A program made the position numbers and the translations under genes. The notes beneath the pieces are model-generated. The model was not told the origin of the DNA and ran no database searches. It saw only the letters and a program-made list of their open reading frames with translations. From NCBI RefSeq assembly GCF_014859355.1, contig NZ_JACUUJ010000003.1, forward strand, positions 1-64,000: 64,000 nt of DNA, in the 5' to 3' direction. The DNA comes from Yoonia sp. Its GTDB lineage: Bacteria; Pseudomonadota; Alphaproteobacteria; Rhodobacterales; Rhodobacteraceae. This document shows, one piece after another, positions 36,900 through 47,071 of the stretch. Position 1 is the stretch's first letter, and each line of letters starts with the position of its first letter.

Positions 36900-38117
36900 T
36901 CACGCAACGCGCGATTTTGTGCGCCGTGGGGTCTGCACAAAGACCAAGATGCAGCAGACGGTCAGGATCGCCGACAAAAGAAACGGCGCGCCGGGCATGT
37001 AGAACACCGTGCCGGGCGCGGTGAAATACCAGAACGTCTGGGTCACGATCAGTGGGGCCACAATGGTTGCCACCGCGTTGATGGATGTGACGGTGCCTTG
37101 CAATTCGCCCTGTTGGTCGTCCGCAGCGGTGCGCGACATGATCCCTTGCAAGGCAGGCCCGGCGATGGACCCAAGGGCGGTCAGCGGCGTCAGCGCCAGC
37201 GCGACCCAGCCATTGGTGACAAAGGCCAGCAGCACAAAGGCCACAACATCAATGCCCAGCCCCAGCACCACCGCACGACGTTCCCCGATCCTGTTCAGAA
37301 TGGGCCGGATCAACAGCCCCTGCACAATCGCGATACCAATGCCGAACAGGCCCAGCGACAGCCCGATCATCCCCGGCCCCCAGCCAAAGCGTTCGGCCCC
37401 GAAATAGGCCCAGACGCCGGGATAGACAAAGAATGCAACGGTATAGACAAATGTGATCAGCATCAGGCGTTTCAGCCCCGGCAGCGCGCCGATATTGGCG
37501 AATGCCCCCAGCGGGTTGGCGCGGCGCCATTGAAACGGGCGGCGGATGCGGTCGGTCACGGTTTCGGGCAGGATGTAATAGCCGAACACCGCATTGGCCG
37601 CCGCCAGCGCCGCCGCCGCCCAGAACGGCGCCCGCGTGCCAGATTCTGCCAACGCCCCGCCGATCAGCGGCCCCAGCACAAAGCCCACGCCAAAGGCCGC
37701 ACCGATCAGGCCGAAATTCGCGGCTTTTTCTGCGGGTTTGGAAATATCGGCCATATAGGCGGCGGATGTGGATTGCGTCGCCGCCGTGATCCCGCCGATG
37801 ATACGCCCGATGATCAGCAGCCAGATCGTGTGGGCCAGCGCCATCAGCACGTAATCCAGCGCCATGATCACCAGCGACACGATCAGCACCGGGCGGCGGC
37901 CGTATCTGTCTGACAGGCTGCCAAGGGTCGGGCCGCACAAAAACTGCATTGCCGCAAAGATCGTGGCCAGTATCCCGCCCCAAACGGCGGCACGGGCCAG
38001 CCCCGCGCCTTCGACCTCTTGGATCAGGGCGGGCATCACGGGCATGATCAGACCAATGCCCATGGCATCAATCACAACGGTGATCAGGATGAACAGAACG
38101 GGCAGGCGGCTTTTCAT
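36900..38117 (-). CDS. MFS transporter, TetA/TCR-like
   Basis: VIDAMGIGLIMPVMPALIQEV; GSLSDRYGRRPVLIVSL motif A; 12 TM. Confidence 0.85.
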   Translation of the reverse strand: MKSRLPVLFILITVVIDAMGIGLIMPVMPALIQEVEGAGLARAAVWGGILATIFAAMQFLCGPTLGSLSDRYGRRPVLIVSLVIMALDYVLMALAHTIWLLIIGRIIGGITAATQSTSAAYMADISKPAEKAANFGLIGAAFGVGFVLGPLIGGALAESGTRAPFWAAAALAAANAVFGYYILPETVTDRIRRPFQWRRANPLGAFANIGALPGLKRLMLITFVYTVAFFVYPGVWAYFGAERFGWGPGMIGLSLGLFGIGIAIVQGLLIRPILNRIGERRAVVLGLGIDVVAFVLLAFVTNGWVALALTPLTALGSIAGPALQGIMSRTAADDQQGELQGTVTSINAVATIVAPLIVTQTFWYFTAPGTVFYMPGAPFLLSAILTVCCILVFVQTPRRTKSRVA

Positions 38118-38165
38118 GCGGTGCAGCGTTAAACCGTTCGGTTCACTTTGCAAACCCCGAGATGA

Positions 38166-38864
38166 TCACCCTGCAATACGGATCAGATGCGCGGCCAGCC
38201 CGGCAGGGTCGGCCAGAAACGGCGAATGCGACGTGGGCATTTCGGTCACGGTTGCGGCGGGCCAGTCGGCGGTCATTGTCACCTGAAATTCCGGTGGAAT
38301 GGTCCTGTCATCCAGACAGCGGATGTAGTGGCGCGGCAGGTCATGGGCGGGTGTCAGCGGCGTTTCCTGCGGCAGGATCGGCTGGGGGCACAGCTGTGCG
38401 ACCGCCCAATCCGCGCGGTCGCGGGGCACATCGTGATAAAACTTTTCCGCTGCCCGTGACGGATCGACCGTGAATGTCACACGGTCCGCATCGACCACAA
38501 TCGCATCCAGCAGGGGCTGTCTGGGGGCCATCCGGCGCATATCGGCCAGCGATTTGCCCGCCATCGGCACATAGGCGCACAGATAGATCAGTTTGCTGAT
38601 CTTTTCGTGCGCAAGGTTGGCCGCCGCCGTAATCGGATAACCGGCCATGGAATGACCAACCAACACCACTGGCGTGTCAATCGCATCGACAATGGCGCGG
38701 GCGTAAAGGTCCAGCGTCACGTCACCGGGCGGGGTCGTGTCTGCGCCATGCGACGGCAGATCAATCGCGCGGGCCGTGTGACCCGCTGCCTGCAGATGTG
38801 GGATCACGTCATCCCAGCACCACGCCCCGTGGCATGATCCGTGGATAAGCAGGAAATCAGACAT
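38166..38864 (-). CDS. alpha/beta hydrolase (esterase-like)
   Basis: LLIHGSCHGAWCWDDVIPHL, VLVGHSMAGYPI nucleophile elbow. Confidence 0.85.
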   Translation of the reverse strand: MSDFLLIHGSCHGAWCWDDVIPHLQAAGHTARAIDLPSHGADTTPPGDVTLDLYARAIVDAIDTPVVLVGHSMAGYPITAAANLAHEKISKLIYLCAYVPMAGKSLADMRRMAPRQPLLDAIVVDADRVTFTVDPSRAAEKFYHDVPRDRADWAVAQLCPQPILPQETPLTPAHDLPRHYIRCLDDRTIPPEFQVTMTADWPAATVTEMPTSHSPFLADPAGLAAHLIRIAG

Positions 38865-39648
38865 GGCCGGTATCTTTCAGAAACTGGTTCAGGATCGTGG
38901 CATAACCTGCGGGGTCTTCCGCACAGGGCAGGTGGCCTACGCGCGGGATCAGCCGAAACTGTGACCCGGGGATCAGATCGACGGTTTCGCGCACCAGATC
39001 AGGCGGGGTGGCGCCATCATCTGCCCCGGCTATGCCCAGCGTCGGCAGGCGCAACCCGCTGGTGGGGGTATAGAAATCGGTTCCAGCAATCGCCGCACAG
39101 GTGCCCGCATAGCCCTGCGCGGGGGTGGCAACCAACATATCCTGCCAAGGCGCCATCGCTGGCGTCCCATAGAAATCGCGGCCGAACCAGCGTTGCATGA
39201 CGCCATCGGCCATCGCGGCCAGCCCTTTGGAGTTCACAGTGTCGATCCGGTCCTGCCACATCTGCGGGCTGCCGATCTTGGCGGCGGTGTTTGACAGCAC
39301 CAACGCACGGATGATGTCGGGCCGTTTGATCGCCAGCCCCTGCGCCACCATCCCGCCCACCGACAGGCCCACAAACAACGCATCGCGCACATCCAGCGCA
39401 TCGCAGATCGCCGCGGCGTCGCTGATCAGCTGGCCCATCGTATAGGGCGCATCCGGCACATCCGATTGCCCGTGCCCGCGCATGTCATAGCGCACGATGC
39501 GCAGGCCAGCGGGCAACAAGGGCACAACCCCATCCCACAAATGCAGGGTGGTCCCCAGCGAATTGGCGAACATGATGGTTGGCGCGGCGGGGTCGTCCAC
39601 CCCATCGACACGCGCGTGCAACGCCACACCATCGCGGTTGATTTTCAT
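38857..39648 (-). CDS. pcaD: 3-oxoadipate enol-lactonase-like alpha/beta hydrolase
   Basis: FANSLGTTLHLWDGVVPLLPAGLRIVRYDMRGHGQSD; FVGLSVGGMVAQGLAI. Confidence 0.8.
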   Translation of the reverse strand: MKINRDGVALHARVDGVDDPAAPTIMFANSLGTTLHLWDGVVPLLPAGLRIVRYDMRGHGQSDVPDAPYTMGQLISDAAAICDALDVRDALFVGLSVGGMVAQGLAIKRPDIIRALVLSNTAAKIGSPQMWQDRIDTVNSKGLAAMADGVMQRWFGRDFYGTPAMAPWQDMLVATPAQGYAGTCAAIAGTDFYTPTSGLRLPTLGIAGADDGATPPDLVRETVDLIPGSQFRLIPRVGHLPCAEDPAGYATILNQFLKDTGHV

Positions 39649-39661
39649 CTGTGTTGCTCCT

Positions 39662-40861
39662 TCAGGCATTGGGGTCTCCCAGCACCATATGCGCCATGAT
39701 CTGCCCGTGATCTGACGCCAGCTTGTTATAGGGCGCTTCGGGGTGAGAGGCATCGGTCAGGTGATCGTTGAAAACATTGAAATATTCCATCTCGCCGATC
39801 TTGCCGACGAAATCGGGATGAAAATGCCGCGACATCAGGATCTGGTCGATGCTTTCGAACACGCCGCCAAAGGTCGATGTATAAACCGCATCGCGCAAGG
39901 ATTTGCGCACAAACAGCTTTTCTGCGGAATAGAGCCTGACCGCGCCGATTTTTTCCTGAATGGTCGCGTCTTCCTGATCGGAATAACGGTCGCGGTGGGT
40001 TTCGGCGTCATGCCGGCGCATCCATGCGTAATTCTTGAACGGGGCTTCGCCGGTAATGATTTCGGTTGAAACGGCGTTTTCGCTGTCGTTGAAATCGCCC
40101 AGCACCATCACCGGATGCCCTGACGCCAGTTCTTGCAGGATGGCGCGGCGCAGCACCCAGGCTTCGGCCATCCGGCGAAGACCGGCGCGCAGCGCCCCCA
40201 GCGCGCGCGTTTCTGCGTCATAGTTCACCAGATCGGCAGCCGGCGGATAGGCGGCGCCTTCGGGCTTGGGCAGTTCCCCCAGTTTCGATTTCAGGTGGCA
40301 GTTGAATACCGTCACGACGGCATCACCGACAGGCACGCGCGCTTTCAGAATGGGCCGGCTCAGCCGTTTGACGCGGTAATGCCCTCCGTCGCTGCCATCA
40401 ATATCGCTAAACGGAATGATCAGCGGTTTGGCCAGATCCTGAATAACCTCGGGCGTTCCCTTGAAACCATAGCGCGACAGGATCGCGACACCGGGCCGCC
40501 GCTGCCCCGGTTCCCCGTCAAAGCTGTTGGGCGCAAAGGCCAACGCGGCCTCGGTATAAGGTTCATAGGCCAGTTTGCGGAAAATCGCCCTGCGGGCATA
40601 TTCTTTGGATCGGTGCGGGATATTCGCAGCATTTGCAGCCATCCCCATTTCGTCGGTTTCGATCACCACGTCGCGCAGCGCCGCCTCAGAGAAAATTTCC
40701 TGAAAACCCACGATGTCGGCGTTCATCGTCAGTAACTGGTCTGCCAGCCACGCGCGTTTCCATGCGTATTCTTCGGGGGTGTATGCCTCGAACCGGTAAT
40801 ATTCCTGATCGGCCTCGATCAGGTTTTTCATGTTGAAACTGGCAATGGTGAATCGGGTCAT
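39662..40861 (-). CDS. endonuclease/exonuclease/phosphatase family protein
   Basis: ASFNMKNL, VGFQEIF, VFNCHLKSKLG, VLGDFNDSENA, ASDHGQIMAHM metal/phosphoesterase motifs. Confidence 0.82.
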   Translation of the reverse strand: MTRFTIASFNMKNLIEADQEYYRFEAYTPEEYAWKRAWLADQLLTMNADIVGFQEIFSEAALRDVVIETDEMGMAANAANIPHRSKEYARRAIFRKLAYEPYTEAALAFAPNSFDGEPGQRRPGVAILSRYGFKGTPEVIQDLAKPLIIPFSDIDGSDGGHYRVKRLSRPILKARVPVGDAVVTVFNCHLKSKLGELPKPEGAAYPPAADLVNYDAETRALGALRAGLRRMAEAWVLRRAILQELASGHPVMVLGDFNDSENAVSTEIITGEAPFKNYAWMRRHDAETHRDRYSDQEDATIQEKIGAVRLYSAEKLFVRKSLRDAVYTSTFGGVFESIDQILMSRHFHPDFVGKIGEMEYFNVFNDHLTDASHPEAPYNKLASDHGQIMAHMVLGDPNA

Positions 40862-41829
40862 GGCAAAGTGTCCAATGCTTGCTTGAAAACGTCAGGGTCC
40901 ACATTCCCGCCCGTGGCAACCGCCACAACTGCATCGCCGCTGAAGGCATCTGCATGAAACAGGGCCGCCGCCAGCGCCACAGCACCGCCCGGTTCCAGCA
41001 CGATTTTCAGACGGTCAAAGGCCAGCCCGACCGCGCGCAGGGCCTCGTTTTCTGTGACGACCACGCCGGGGCCGCAATGGGCCTGCATGATTGGAAAGGT
41101 CAGATCACCGGGTTGTGGTGTGATGATCGCATCGCACAGCGACCCTGATAGCCGGTCGTTGCGCAGGATTCGGCCCGCGGCCAGCGATCGCGTCACATCG
41201 TCGAACCCTTCGGGTTCAGCCGGACGCACGCGCATCCCCGGCGCATCCGCGGCCAGCGCCAACGCGATGCCCGATGTCAGCCCGCCACCCCCGCAGCATA
41301 CGGTCACTTCCGCATCCGTGACGCCAAGTGCAGTCATGTCTTGGGCAATCTCCAGCCCGCAGGTGCCTTGGCCTGCGATCACCTGCGGTTCGTCAAAGGG
41401 TTTGATCAAGGTCAGCCCGCGTGCTTGTGACAGGCGGGCGCCAATCGCGTCGCGGTCCTCGGTGGCGCGATCATAAAGCACAACCTCGGCCCCCAAGGCG
41501 CGGGTATTGGCGATTTTCACAGCGGGCGCATCGGCGGGCATGATGATGACCGCAGGCGCGCCGTGGGTGCGTGCGGCCAATGCAACCCCCTGCGCATGGT
41601 TGCCGCTGGAAAAAGCAATCACGCCCGCCTTGCGCGCGGCATCAGACAGGCCCGACACAGCAGACCAGCCGCCGCGAAACTTGAACGACCCGGTGTGTTG
41701 CAGGCATTCGGCTTTGACGAAAACGCGCCGGCCCGCGATGTCGTCCAGAAACGGCGAGGTCAGGATCGGGGTGTGCCGCGCGTGGCCTGCCAACCGCTGC
41801 GCTGCGGCACGGATCATGTCGATGTTCAT
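40858..41829 (-). CDS. PLP-dependent threonine/serine dehydratase-like enzyme
   Basis: AECLQHTGSFKFRGGWSAV PLP lysine; SSGNHAQGVALAA; CCGGGGLTSG. Confidence 0.87.
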   Translation of the reverse strand: MNIDMIRAAAQRLAGHARHTPILTSPFLDDIAGRRVFVKAECLQHTGSFKFRGGWSAVSGLSDAARKAGVIAFSSGNHAQGVALAARTHGAPAVIIMPADAPAVKIANTRALGAEVVLYDRATEDRDAIGARLSQARGLTLIKPFDEPQVIAGQGTCGLEIAQDMTALGVTDAEVTVCCGGGGLTSGIALALAADAPGMRVRPAEPEGFDDVTRSLAAGRILRNDRLSGSLCDAIITPQPGDLTFPIMQAHCGPGVVVTENEALRAVGLAFDRLKIVLEPGGAVALAAALFHADAFSGDAVVAVATGGNVDPDVFKQALDTLP

Positions 41830-42644
41830 TGCATCTTCTCCAGCCATGCGTGCAGCGCGGCCAGTGCCTGTGGTTCATCCAGAAACGGGACATGCCCGCG
41901 CCCGGGCACATCCACCCGGATCATATCGGGGCGGCGGCGGGCCATTTCATCGGCGGTTTGCGTTGTCAGCAGGTCGGAATTCGCCCCGCGTATCAGCGCC
42001 ACCGGCAGCCCGTCGAGCGCATCGAAAAGTGGCCACAGGTCTGGCGCGGGTTTATCCTGATTGGCCAGCATCGCATCGCGCAGTTGCGGATCATAGCGGA
42101 TGCGCAGGCCATCGGGGGTTTGTGCGTAATGCGCACGCACCTCGGCCAGCCAGCGGTCCATTGGGACATCATCGAACCTTGTCCAATAGGTGTCGCGAAA
42201 CGCAGCCGCGTCAGCATAGGTTTTCTGGGCCGGATTGCGCCCGACATAATCCATGATGATGTCCAGCCCCTGTTGCGAAATTTCCGGCCCGATGTCGTTC
42301 AGCGCGACGCCCAGCAGCCTGTCCTTGGCCGTTGCGGCCAGCATCATCGCAATCAGCCCGCCGCGTGATGTGCCAAGGATCGCGGCGCGCGTCAGTCCCA
42401 GATGATCCATCAGCGCCAGCACATCCGCCGCCTCTTGTGGGACGGTATAGGTCGCGGGATCGGCCCAGTCGGATTGCCCGCGCCCGCGATAATCGGGCCG
42501 GATCAGGCGCACCGGCAAATGCGGTGCCACATGGTCAAAATCCGCGCCGTTGCGCGTCAACCCGGCCAGCGCGATGACTGGCAGGCCGGTGCCTTGGTCG
42601 GTGTAATGCAGTGCAAGGCCGTCATGGCTTTGGTAGGTGGGCAT
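41826..42644 (-). CDS. alpha/beta hydrolase
   Basis: RPDYRGRGQSDWADPATY; AILGTSRGGLIAMMLA; PGRGHVPFLDEPQAL. Confidence 0.87.
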   Translation of the reverse strand: MPTYQSHDGLALHYTDQGTGLPVIALAGLTRNGADFDHVAPHLPVRLIRPDYRGRGQSDWADPATYTVPQEAADVLALMDHLGLTRAAILGTSRGGLIAMMLAATAKDRLLGVALNDIGPEISQQGLDIIMDYVGRNPAQKTYADAAAFRDTYWTRFDDVPMDRWLAEVRAHYAQTPDGLRIRYDPQLRDAMLANQDKPAPDLWPLFDALDGLPVALIRGANSDLLTTQTADEMARRRPDMIRVDVPGRGHVPFLDEPQALAALHAWLEKMQ

Positions 42645-43321
42645 CAGGCAAGCTCCGGTATTTTGGTCAGGTCGGGCAAGACGTGTTGCGGCGCGGCATA
42701 AAGCCTGTCCAAAGGTTCGCCCGCGCGGTTCACCCAGACGGTGTGAAACCCGTAACCGGCAGCCCCCGCTGCATCCCAGCCGTTGGACGATACGAACAGC
42801 ACCTCGTTCCTGGCGCAGCCGAAATGCTGGCCGACCAGATCATAGACACGGGTGTGGGGCTTGAAAACGCCCACATCTTCAACCGACAAGACCTTATCCA
42901 GCAAATCGCCAATGCCTGCCGATTGCACAGCCGCATCCAGCATCGCGGGGCTGCCGTTGGACAAGATCGCCGTGTGCAACCCCCGGTCTTTCAGCGCGGC
43001 CAGCATCGCCGGCACCTCGGGGTAGGCGGCAAGTTCCCAGTAAAGTTCCAAAAGGCGGGTGCGGGTCGCGGGGGCGGTGACTTTGTTCGCCTCCAATGCC
43101 CAATCCAACCCGTCTTGCGTGACCTGCCAGAAATCACAATGCCGCCCGGCCACGGCGCGCAGCCACGTGTATTGCAGCTGTTTCAGCCGCCAGTCGCGCG
43201 CAATCGCGGGCCAGACAGTGGCGAGCGCAGGATGCTCTGGTTCCTTTGCTGCCTGGGCGGCGGCTGCACCCACATCGAACAGGGTGCCATAGGCATCGAA
43301 AACGCAGGTGGTGATTGGCAT
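42644..43321 (-). CDS. haloacid dehalogenase type II
   Basis: CVFDAYGTLFDVGAAA; TAILSNGSPAMLDAAV; KPHTRVYDLV; FVSSNGWDAAGA. Confidence 0.88.
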   Translation of the reverse strand: MPITTCVFDAYGTLFDVGAAAAQAAKEPEHPALATVWPAIARDWRLKQLQYTWLRAVAGRHCDFWQVTQDGLDWALEANKVTAPATRTRLLELYWELAAYPEVPAMLAALKDRGLHTAILSNGSPAMLDAAVQSAGIGDLLDKVLSVEDVGVFKPHTRVYDLVGQHFGCARNEVLFVSSNGWDAAGAAGYGFHTVWVNRAGEPLDRLYAAPQHVLPDLTKIPELA

Positions 43322-43455
43322 GATCTGGCCTTTTTTTGATTTTGGGGGCAGCTTGTCACGCCCAGCTTGCGGCGAAAAGGGGAAACCTGTTTGCAAACCG
43401 GTTTCACCTTCCCTAGCTTGCGCCATTCAATTGAAGCAAACGAAAGGCCAGACCA

Positions 43456-43890
43456 ATGAGCGAGGCAAAATCAGGCGACACAGTTCGCATCAACTACACC
43501 GGCACCCTGAAAACCGGCGAGACATTCGACAGTTCTGACGGGCGCGACCCGCTGGAATTCGTTGTCGGTTCCGGCCAGATCATTCCCGGTCTTGACGCCG
43601 CGATCCCCGGCATGGCCGTGGGCGATACCAAAACCGTCGAAGTGCCCTGTGCGCTGGCTTATGGTGAAACCAACCCCGATGCGTGCCAGGCCGTGCCGCG
43701 CGCGGAAATCCCCGATCATATCCCGCTGGACCCCGGCACGCAGCTGCAAATGCAGACGCCCCAAGGGCAGGTGGTGCAGGTCGTCGTGGCTGAAGTGACG
43801 GATGAAGTGGTCACGCTTGATGCCAATCACCCGCTGGCGGGCAAGGATCTGGTGTTCGACATCGAAATTGTGGATATCAAGGCGGCATAA
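43456..43890 (+). CDS. FKBP-type peptidyl-prolyl isomerase (SlyD-like)
   Basis: GDTVRINYTGTLKTGETFDSSDGRDPLEFVVGSGQIIPGLDAAIPGM. Confidence 0.9.
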   Translation: MSEAKSGDTVRINYTGTLKTGETFDSSDGRDPLEFVVGSGQIIPGLDAAIPGMAVGDTKTVEVPCALAYGETNPDACQAVPRAEIPDHIPLDPGTQLQMQTPQGQVVQVVVAEVTDEVVTLDANHPLAGKDLVFDIEIVDIKAA

Positions 43891-43899
43891 GATTGGTCG

Positions 43900-43919
43900 G
43901 GTGCGTGCTTGCACGCACC
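43900..43919. terminator. perfect inverted repeat GGTGCGTGC-TT-GCACGCACC, possible bidirectional terminator
   Basis: Lies between convergent FKBP gene and fabI; no strong U tract. Confidence 0.4.
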
Positions 43920-43936
43920 TGCCAAGCCTCGTGTCT

Positions 43937-44728
43937 TTACCCCAGATGTTCCGGTTGCGGCATGCCCAGAATGTGAAAACCGCCATCAACGCGAATAATT
44001 TCGCCCGTGGTGCAGGCCCCCGCATCCGAAGCAAGGTAAACCGCCGTGCCGCCCACCGCCTCTAACGTGGCATTCGACCCCAGTGGCGCGTTTGTGTCGG
44101 TGTGTTTATAGGTCTTGCGCGCGCCACCGATGGCCGCACCGGCCAATGTTTTCATCGGTCCGGGGCTGATGGCATTCACGCGAATCCCCTGTGGCCCTAA
44201 ATCATTGGCCAGATAGCGCGTGGCACTTTCCAACGCGGCCTTGGCCACACCCATGACATTGTAAAACGGCGTGACGCGGTTTGACCCCTGATAGGTCAAC
44301 GTCAGCAGCGTTCCACCATCTGGCATCATTTCAGACGCGCGCCGCGCCACGTCGATGAAGGAATAGCACGAAATCGTCAGCGAGTTCTGAAAATTGGCCC
44401 GGCTGGTCTTGATAAACCGCCCCGTCAGTTCGTTTTTGTCAGAAAATGCAATGGCGTGAACCACGAAATCAAGACTGCCCCAGCGTTCCCTAAGCAAGGC
44501 AAAGGCCGCATCCATGCTGGTATCGTCTGTCACATCGACATCAACCATAATGTCGGACCCGACAGATTGTGCCAGCGGTTCAAGCCGCTTGCCGAAAGCC
44601 TCGCCCTGATAGGTAAAGGCCAGCTCTGCGCCCGCGTCGGCCATGGCCTTGGCGATGCCCCAAGCGATGGACCGTTCGTTCGCCACGCCCATGACCAGAC
44701 CGCGTTTGCCTTGCATTGAAAGTGTCAT
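43937..44728 (-). CDS. fabI: enoyl-ACP reductase
   Basis: GKRGLVMGVANERSIAWGIA; YQGEAFGKRLEPLA; YNVMGVAKAALESA. Confidence 0.94.
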   Translation of the reverse strand: MTLSMQGKRGLVMGVANERSIAWGIAKAMADAGAELAFTYQGEAFGKRLEPLAQSVGSDIMVDVDVTDDTSMDAAFALLRERWGSLDFVVHAIAFSDKNELTGRFIKTSRANFQNSLTISCYSFIDVARRASEMMPDGGTLLTLTYQGSNRVTPFYNVMGVAKAALESATRYLANDLGPQGIRVNAISPGPMKTLAGAAIGGARKTYKHTDTNAPLGSNATLEAVGGTAVYLASDAGACTTGEIIRVDGGFHILGMPQPEHLG

Positions 44729-44729
44729 T

Positions 44730-45962
44730 TCATGAACCTTGAAACCGAGAAAGCAGCATGGACCCATTGGTCCCGCCAAAACCGAAAGAGTTTGTCATCA
44801 CCGTATCAAGCCCGGCATTGTCCACGCGCACTGTCGCAATCTCGGACGGATCCAGCGCCGGGTCGAGCGTTTCGACATTGATGGATGGCGCGATGAAATC
44901 GTCACGCAACATCAACAGGCAATAAATCGCCTCTTGCGCGCCGGTAGCGCCTTGGCTGTGGCCGGTCATGGATTTGGTGGAACTGATCGGCGGCGTGCTG
45001 CCTTGGCCAAAGACGCGGCGCACGGCCTGCACTTCACCCACGTCACCCACGGGCGTCGATGTGCCGTGCGCGTTGATATAGCTGACCTTGCGACCCGCGG
45101 GCAGGGTTGCCAGCGCCAGCCGCATCGCGCGTTCGCCGCCTTCGCCGGAAGGGGCGACCATATCGTGCCCGTCGGATGTGGCGGCATAGCCTGTCACCTC
45201 GGCATAGATTTTCGCGCCTCGCGCCTGCGCATGTTCAAGGCTTTCCAGCACGATGATCCCGCCGCCGCCCGCGATGACAAACCCATCACGCCCCGAATCA
45301 AAGGCGCGTGATGCTTTTTCCGGCGTGTCGTTGTATTTGCTGGACATCGCACCCATCGCATCGAACAGGCACGACAGGGTCCAGTCCAGTTCTTCGCCAC
45401 CGCCGGCGAACATCACGTCTTGCTTGCCCATCATGATCTGTTCGGCGGCATTGCCGATGCAATGCAGGCTGGTTGAACAGGCAGATGTGATGGAATAGTT
45501 GATGCCCTTGATCTTGTAGGCCGTGGACAAGTTGGCCGACACGGTGGACGACATGCATTTCGGCACCGCAAACGGCCCGATCCGCTTGGTCGCGCCGGTA
45601 TCCTTGACCACATTATGCGCGGCGAACATGGCCGATGTTGACGGCCCGCCAGAGCCAGCGACCAACCCCGTGCGCGGGTGTGACACCACGCTTTCGTCCA
45701 GCCCGGCATCGGCAATCGCCTGCCCCATCGCGATATGGGCATAGGCCGCGCCGGGCCCCATAAAGCGCAGCGTGCGTTTGTCCACGTGATCGGCCACGTC
45801 GATTTTCAACGTGCCCGCAATCTGGCTGCGAAAGCCGTGTTCGGCCATTTCAGGGCTGGCAACAATGCCGGATTTCCCGGCTTTCAGGGCCTCTGTCACC
45901 TCGTCTGCATTGTTGCCAATGGGCGAGACGATCCCAAGACCGGTAACGACGACACGGCGCAT
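44730..45962 (-). CDS. fabB: 3-oxoacyl-ACP synthase I
   Basis: [33 protein letters not shown] active-site Cys; [11 protein letters not shown]. Confidence 0.94.
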   Translation of the reverse strand: MRRVVVTGLGIVSPIGNNADEVTEALKAGKSGIVASPEMAEHGFRSQIAGTLKIDVADHVDKRTLRFMGPGAAYAHIAMGQAIADAGLDESVVSHPRTGLVAGSGGPSTSAMFAAHNVVKDTGATKRIGPFAVPKCMSSTVSANLSTAYKIKGINYSITSACSTSLHCIGNAAEQIMMGKQDVMFAGGGEELDWTLSCLFDAMGAMSSKYNDTPEKASRAFDSGRDGFVIAGGGGIIVLESLEHAQARGAKIYAEVTGYAATSDGHDMVAPSGEGGERAMRLALATLPAGRKVSYINAHGTSTPVGDVGEVQAVRRVFGQGSTPPISSTKSMTGHSQGATGAQEAIYCLLMLRDDFIAPSINVETLDPALDPSEIATVRVDNAGLDTVMTNSFGFGGTNGSMLLSRFQGS

Positions 45963-45986
45963 TGGCGCTCTCCTTGTAGGTTTGGT

Positions 45987-46496
45987 TCAGCTTTCCGACA
46001 ACGCAACCTTCATGTCGGTCACTTGGTAAATCACATCGCCGTCGGCCTCTACAATCCCGTTGGCGACGCCCATGGTCAAGCGGCGCGTTTGCACTGCCTT
46101 GGTGAAATCGACCCGATAGGTCAGCATTTTACGATCAGGCCGCACCATGCCGGTCAGCTTGACCTCGCCCACGCCCAAGGCATACCCGCGCCCCTTCCAG
46201 CCGCGCCAGCCAAGGTTGAAGCCGGTCAACTGCCACAACCCATCCAGGCCCAGACAACCGGGCATGATCGGGTTGCCGGGGAAATGGCAATCGAAAAACC
46301 ACAGATCGGGGGTGATATCAAATTCTGCGACAACATGCCCTTTTCCATGCGCGCCACCATCGCCCGAAATATCGGTAATTCGGTCCATCATCAGCATGGG
46401 CGGCGCGGGCAGTTGCGCATTTCCGGGGCCAAACAGCTCTCCTTGGGCGCATTTCAGCAAGGCGTCTTTATCAAAACTGGTAGGTAATTGCGCCAT
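45987..46496 (-). CDS. fabA: 3-hydroxydecanoyl-ACP dehydratase/isomerase
   Basis: [30 protein letters not shown]. Confidence 0.94.
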   Translation of the reverse strand: MAQLPTSFDKDALLKCAQGELFGPGNAQLPAPPMLMMDRITDISGDGGAHGKGHVVAEFDITPDLWFFDCHFPGNPIMPGCLGLDGLWQLTGFNLGWRGWKGRGYALGVGEVKLTGMVRPDRKMLTYRVDFTKAVQTRRLTMGVANGIVEADGDVIYQVTDMKVALSES

Positions 46497-46644
46497 AAAG
46501 GGGTCTCATTTCTTGCCTGATGCTTTATATGACGTCTAGCACCACGGGCTTTGCAAGGGCAAGTCTATGCTGGTTTTCCATGTTTTCATTTGATCCCGGG
46601 CGTTTCCTGCCATATTAAGTCTTGGATTGAGTAAAAGAGATCCG

Positions 46645-47061
46645 ATGACCGAACATGCAACAGAACGGAGTGCAAGCTGGCTGGCCGGTGCCGGGCTTCG
46701 CCCGACCCGGCAGCGCCTGACGCTTGCCAGCCTTCTTGTGGGCGACGGGCAAAACCGCCATGTCACCGCCGAAAGCCTGTTCGACGCTGCGTCCAACGCG
46801 GGTGAAAAAGTGTCGCTGGCGACGGTCTATAACACGCTGCGCGCTTTTTGTGATGCCGGGTTGATGCGGGAAATCACTGTTGATGGCTCAAAAAGCTATT
46901 TTGATACCAATATCACAGATCACCCGCATTTTTATTGGGAAGATACCGCCCGCCTGACCGATGCGCCCGCCGAGGAACTGGAAATTCGCCGCTTGCCTCA
47001 TGTGCCTGATGGCGCTGAAATCACATCGGTTGATGTGGTGATCCGGTTGCGCCGGACCTGA
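46645..47061 (+). CDS. irr: Fur-superfamily iron response regulator (Irr)
   Basis: GLRPTRQRLTLASLL; VSLATVYNTLRAFCDAGLMREI; HPHFYWEDT; divergent from fabA as in other Rhodobacterales. Confidence 0.85.
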   Translation: MTEHATERSASWLAGAGLRPTRQRLTLASLLVGDGQNRHVTAESLFDAASNAGEKVSLATVYNTLRAFCDAGLMREITVDGSKSYFDTNITDHPHFYWEDTARLTDAPAEELEIRRLPHVPDGAEITSVDVVIRLRRT

Positions 47062-47071
47062 TCCTGCGGCA

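Noticed and set aside
36762-37913. 383-aa plus-strand ORF
   Set aside because: Antisense to MFS transporter; low-complexity RRQRQH composition.
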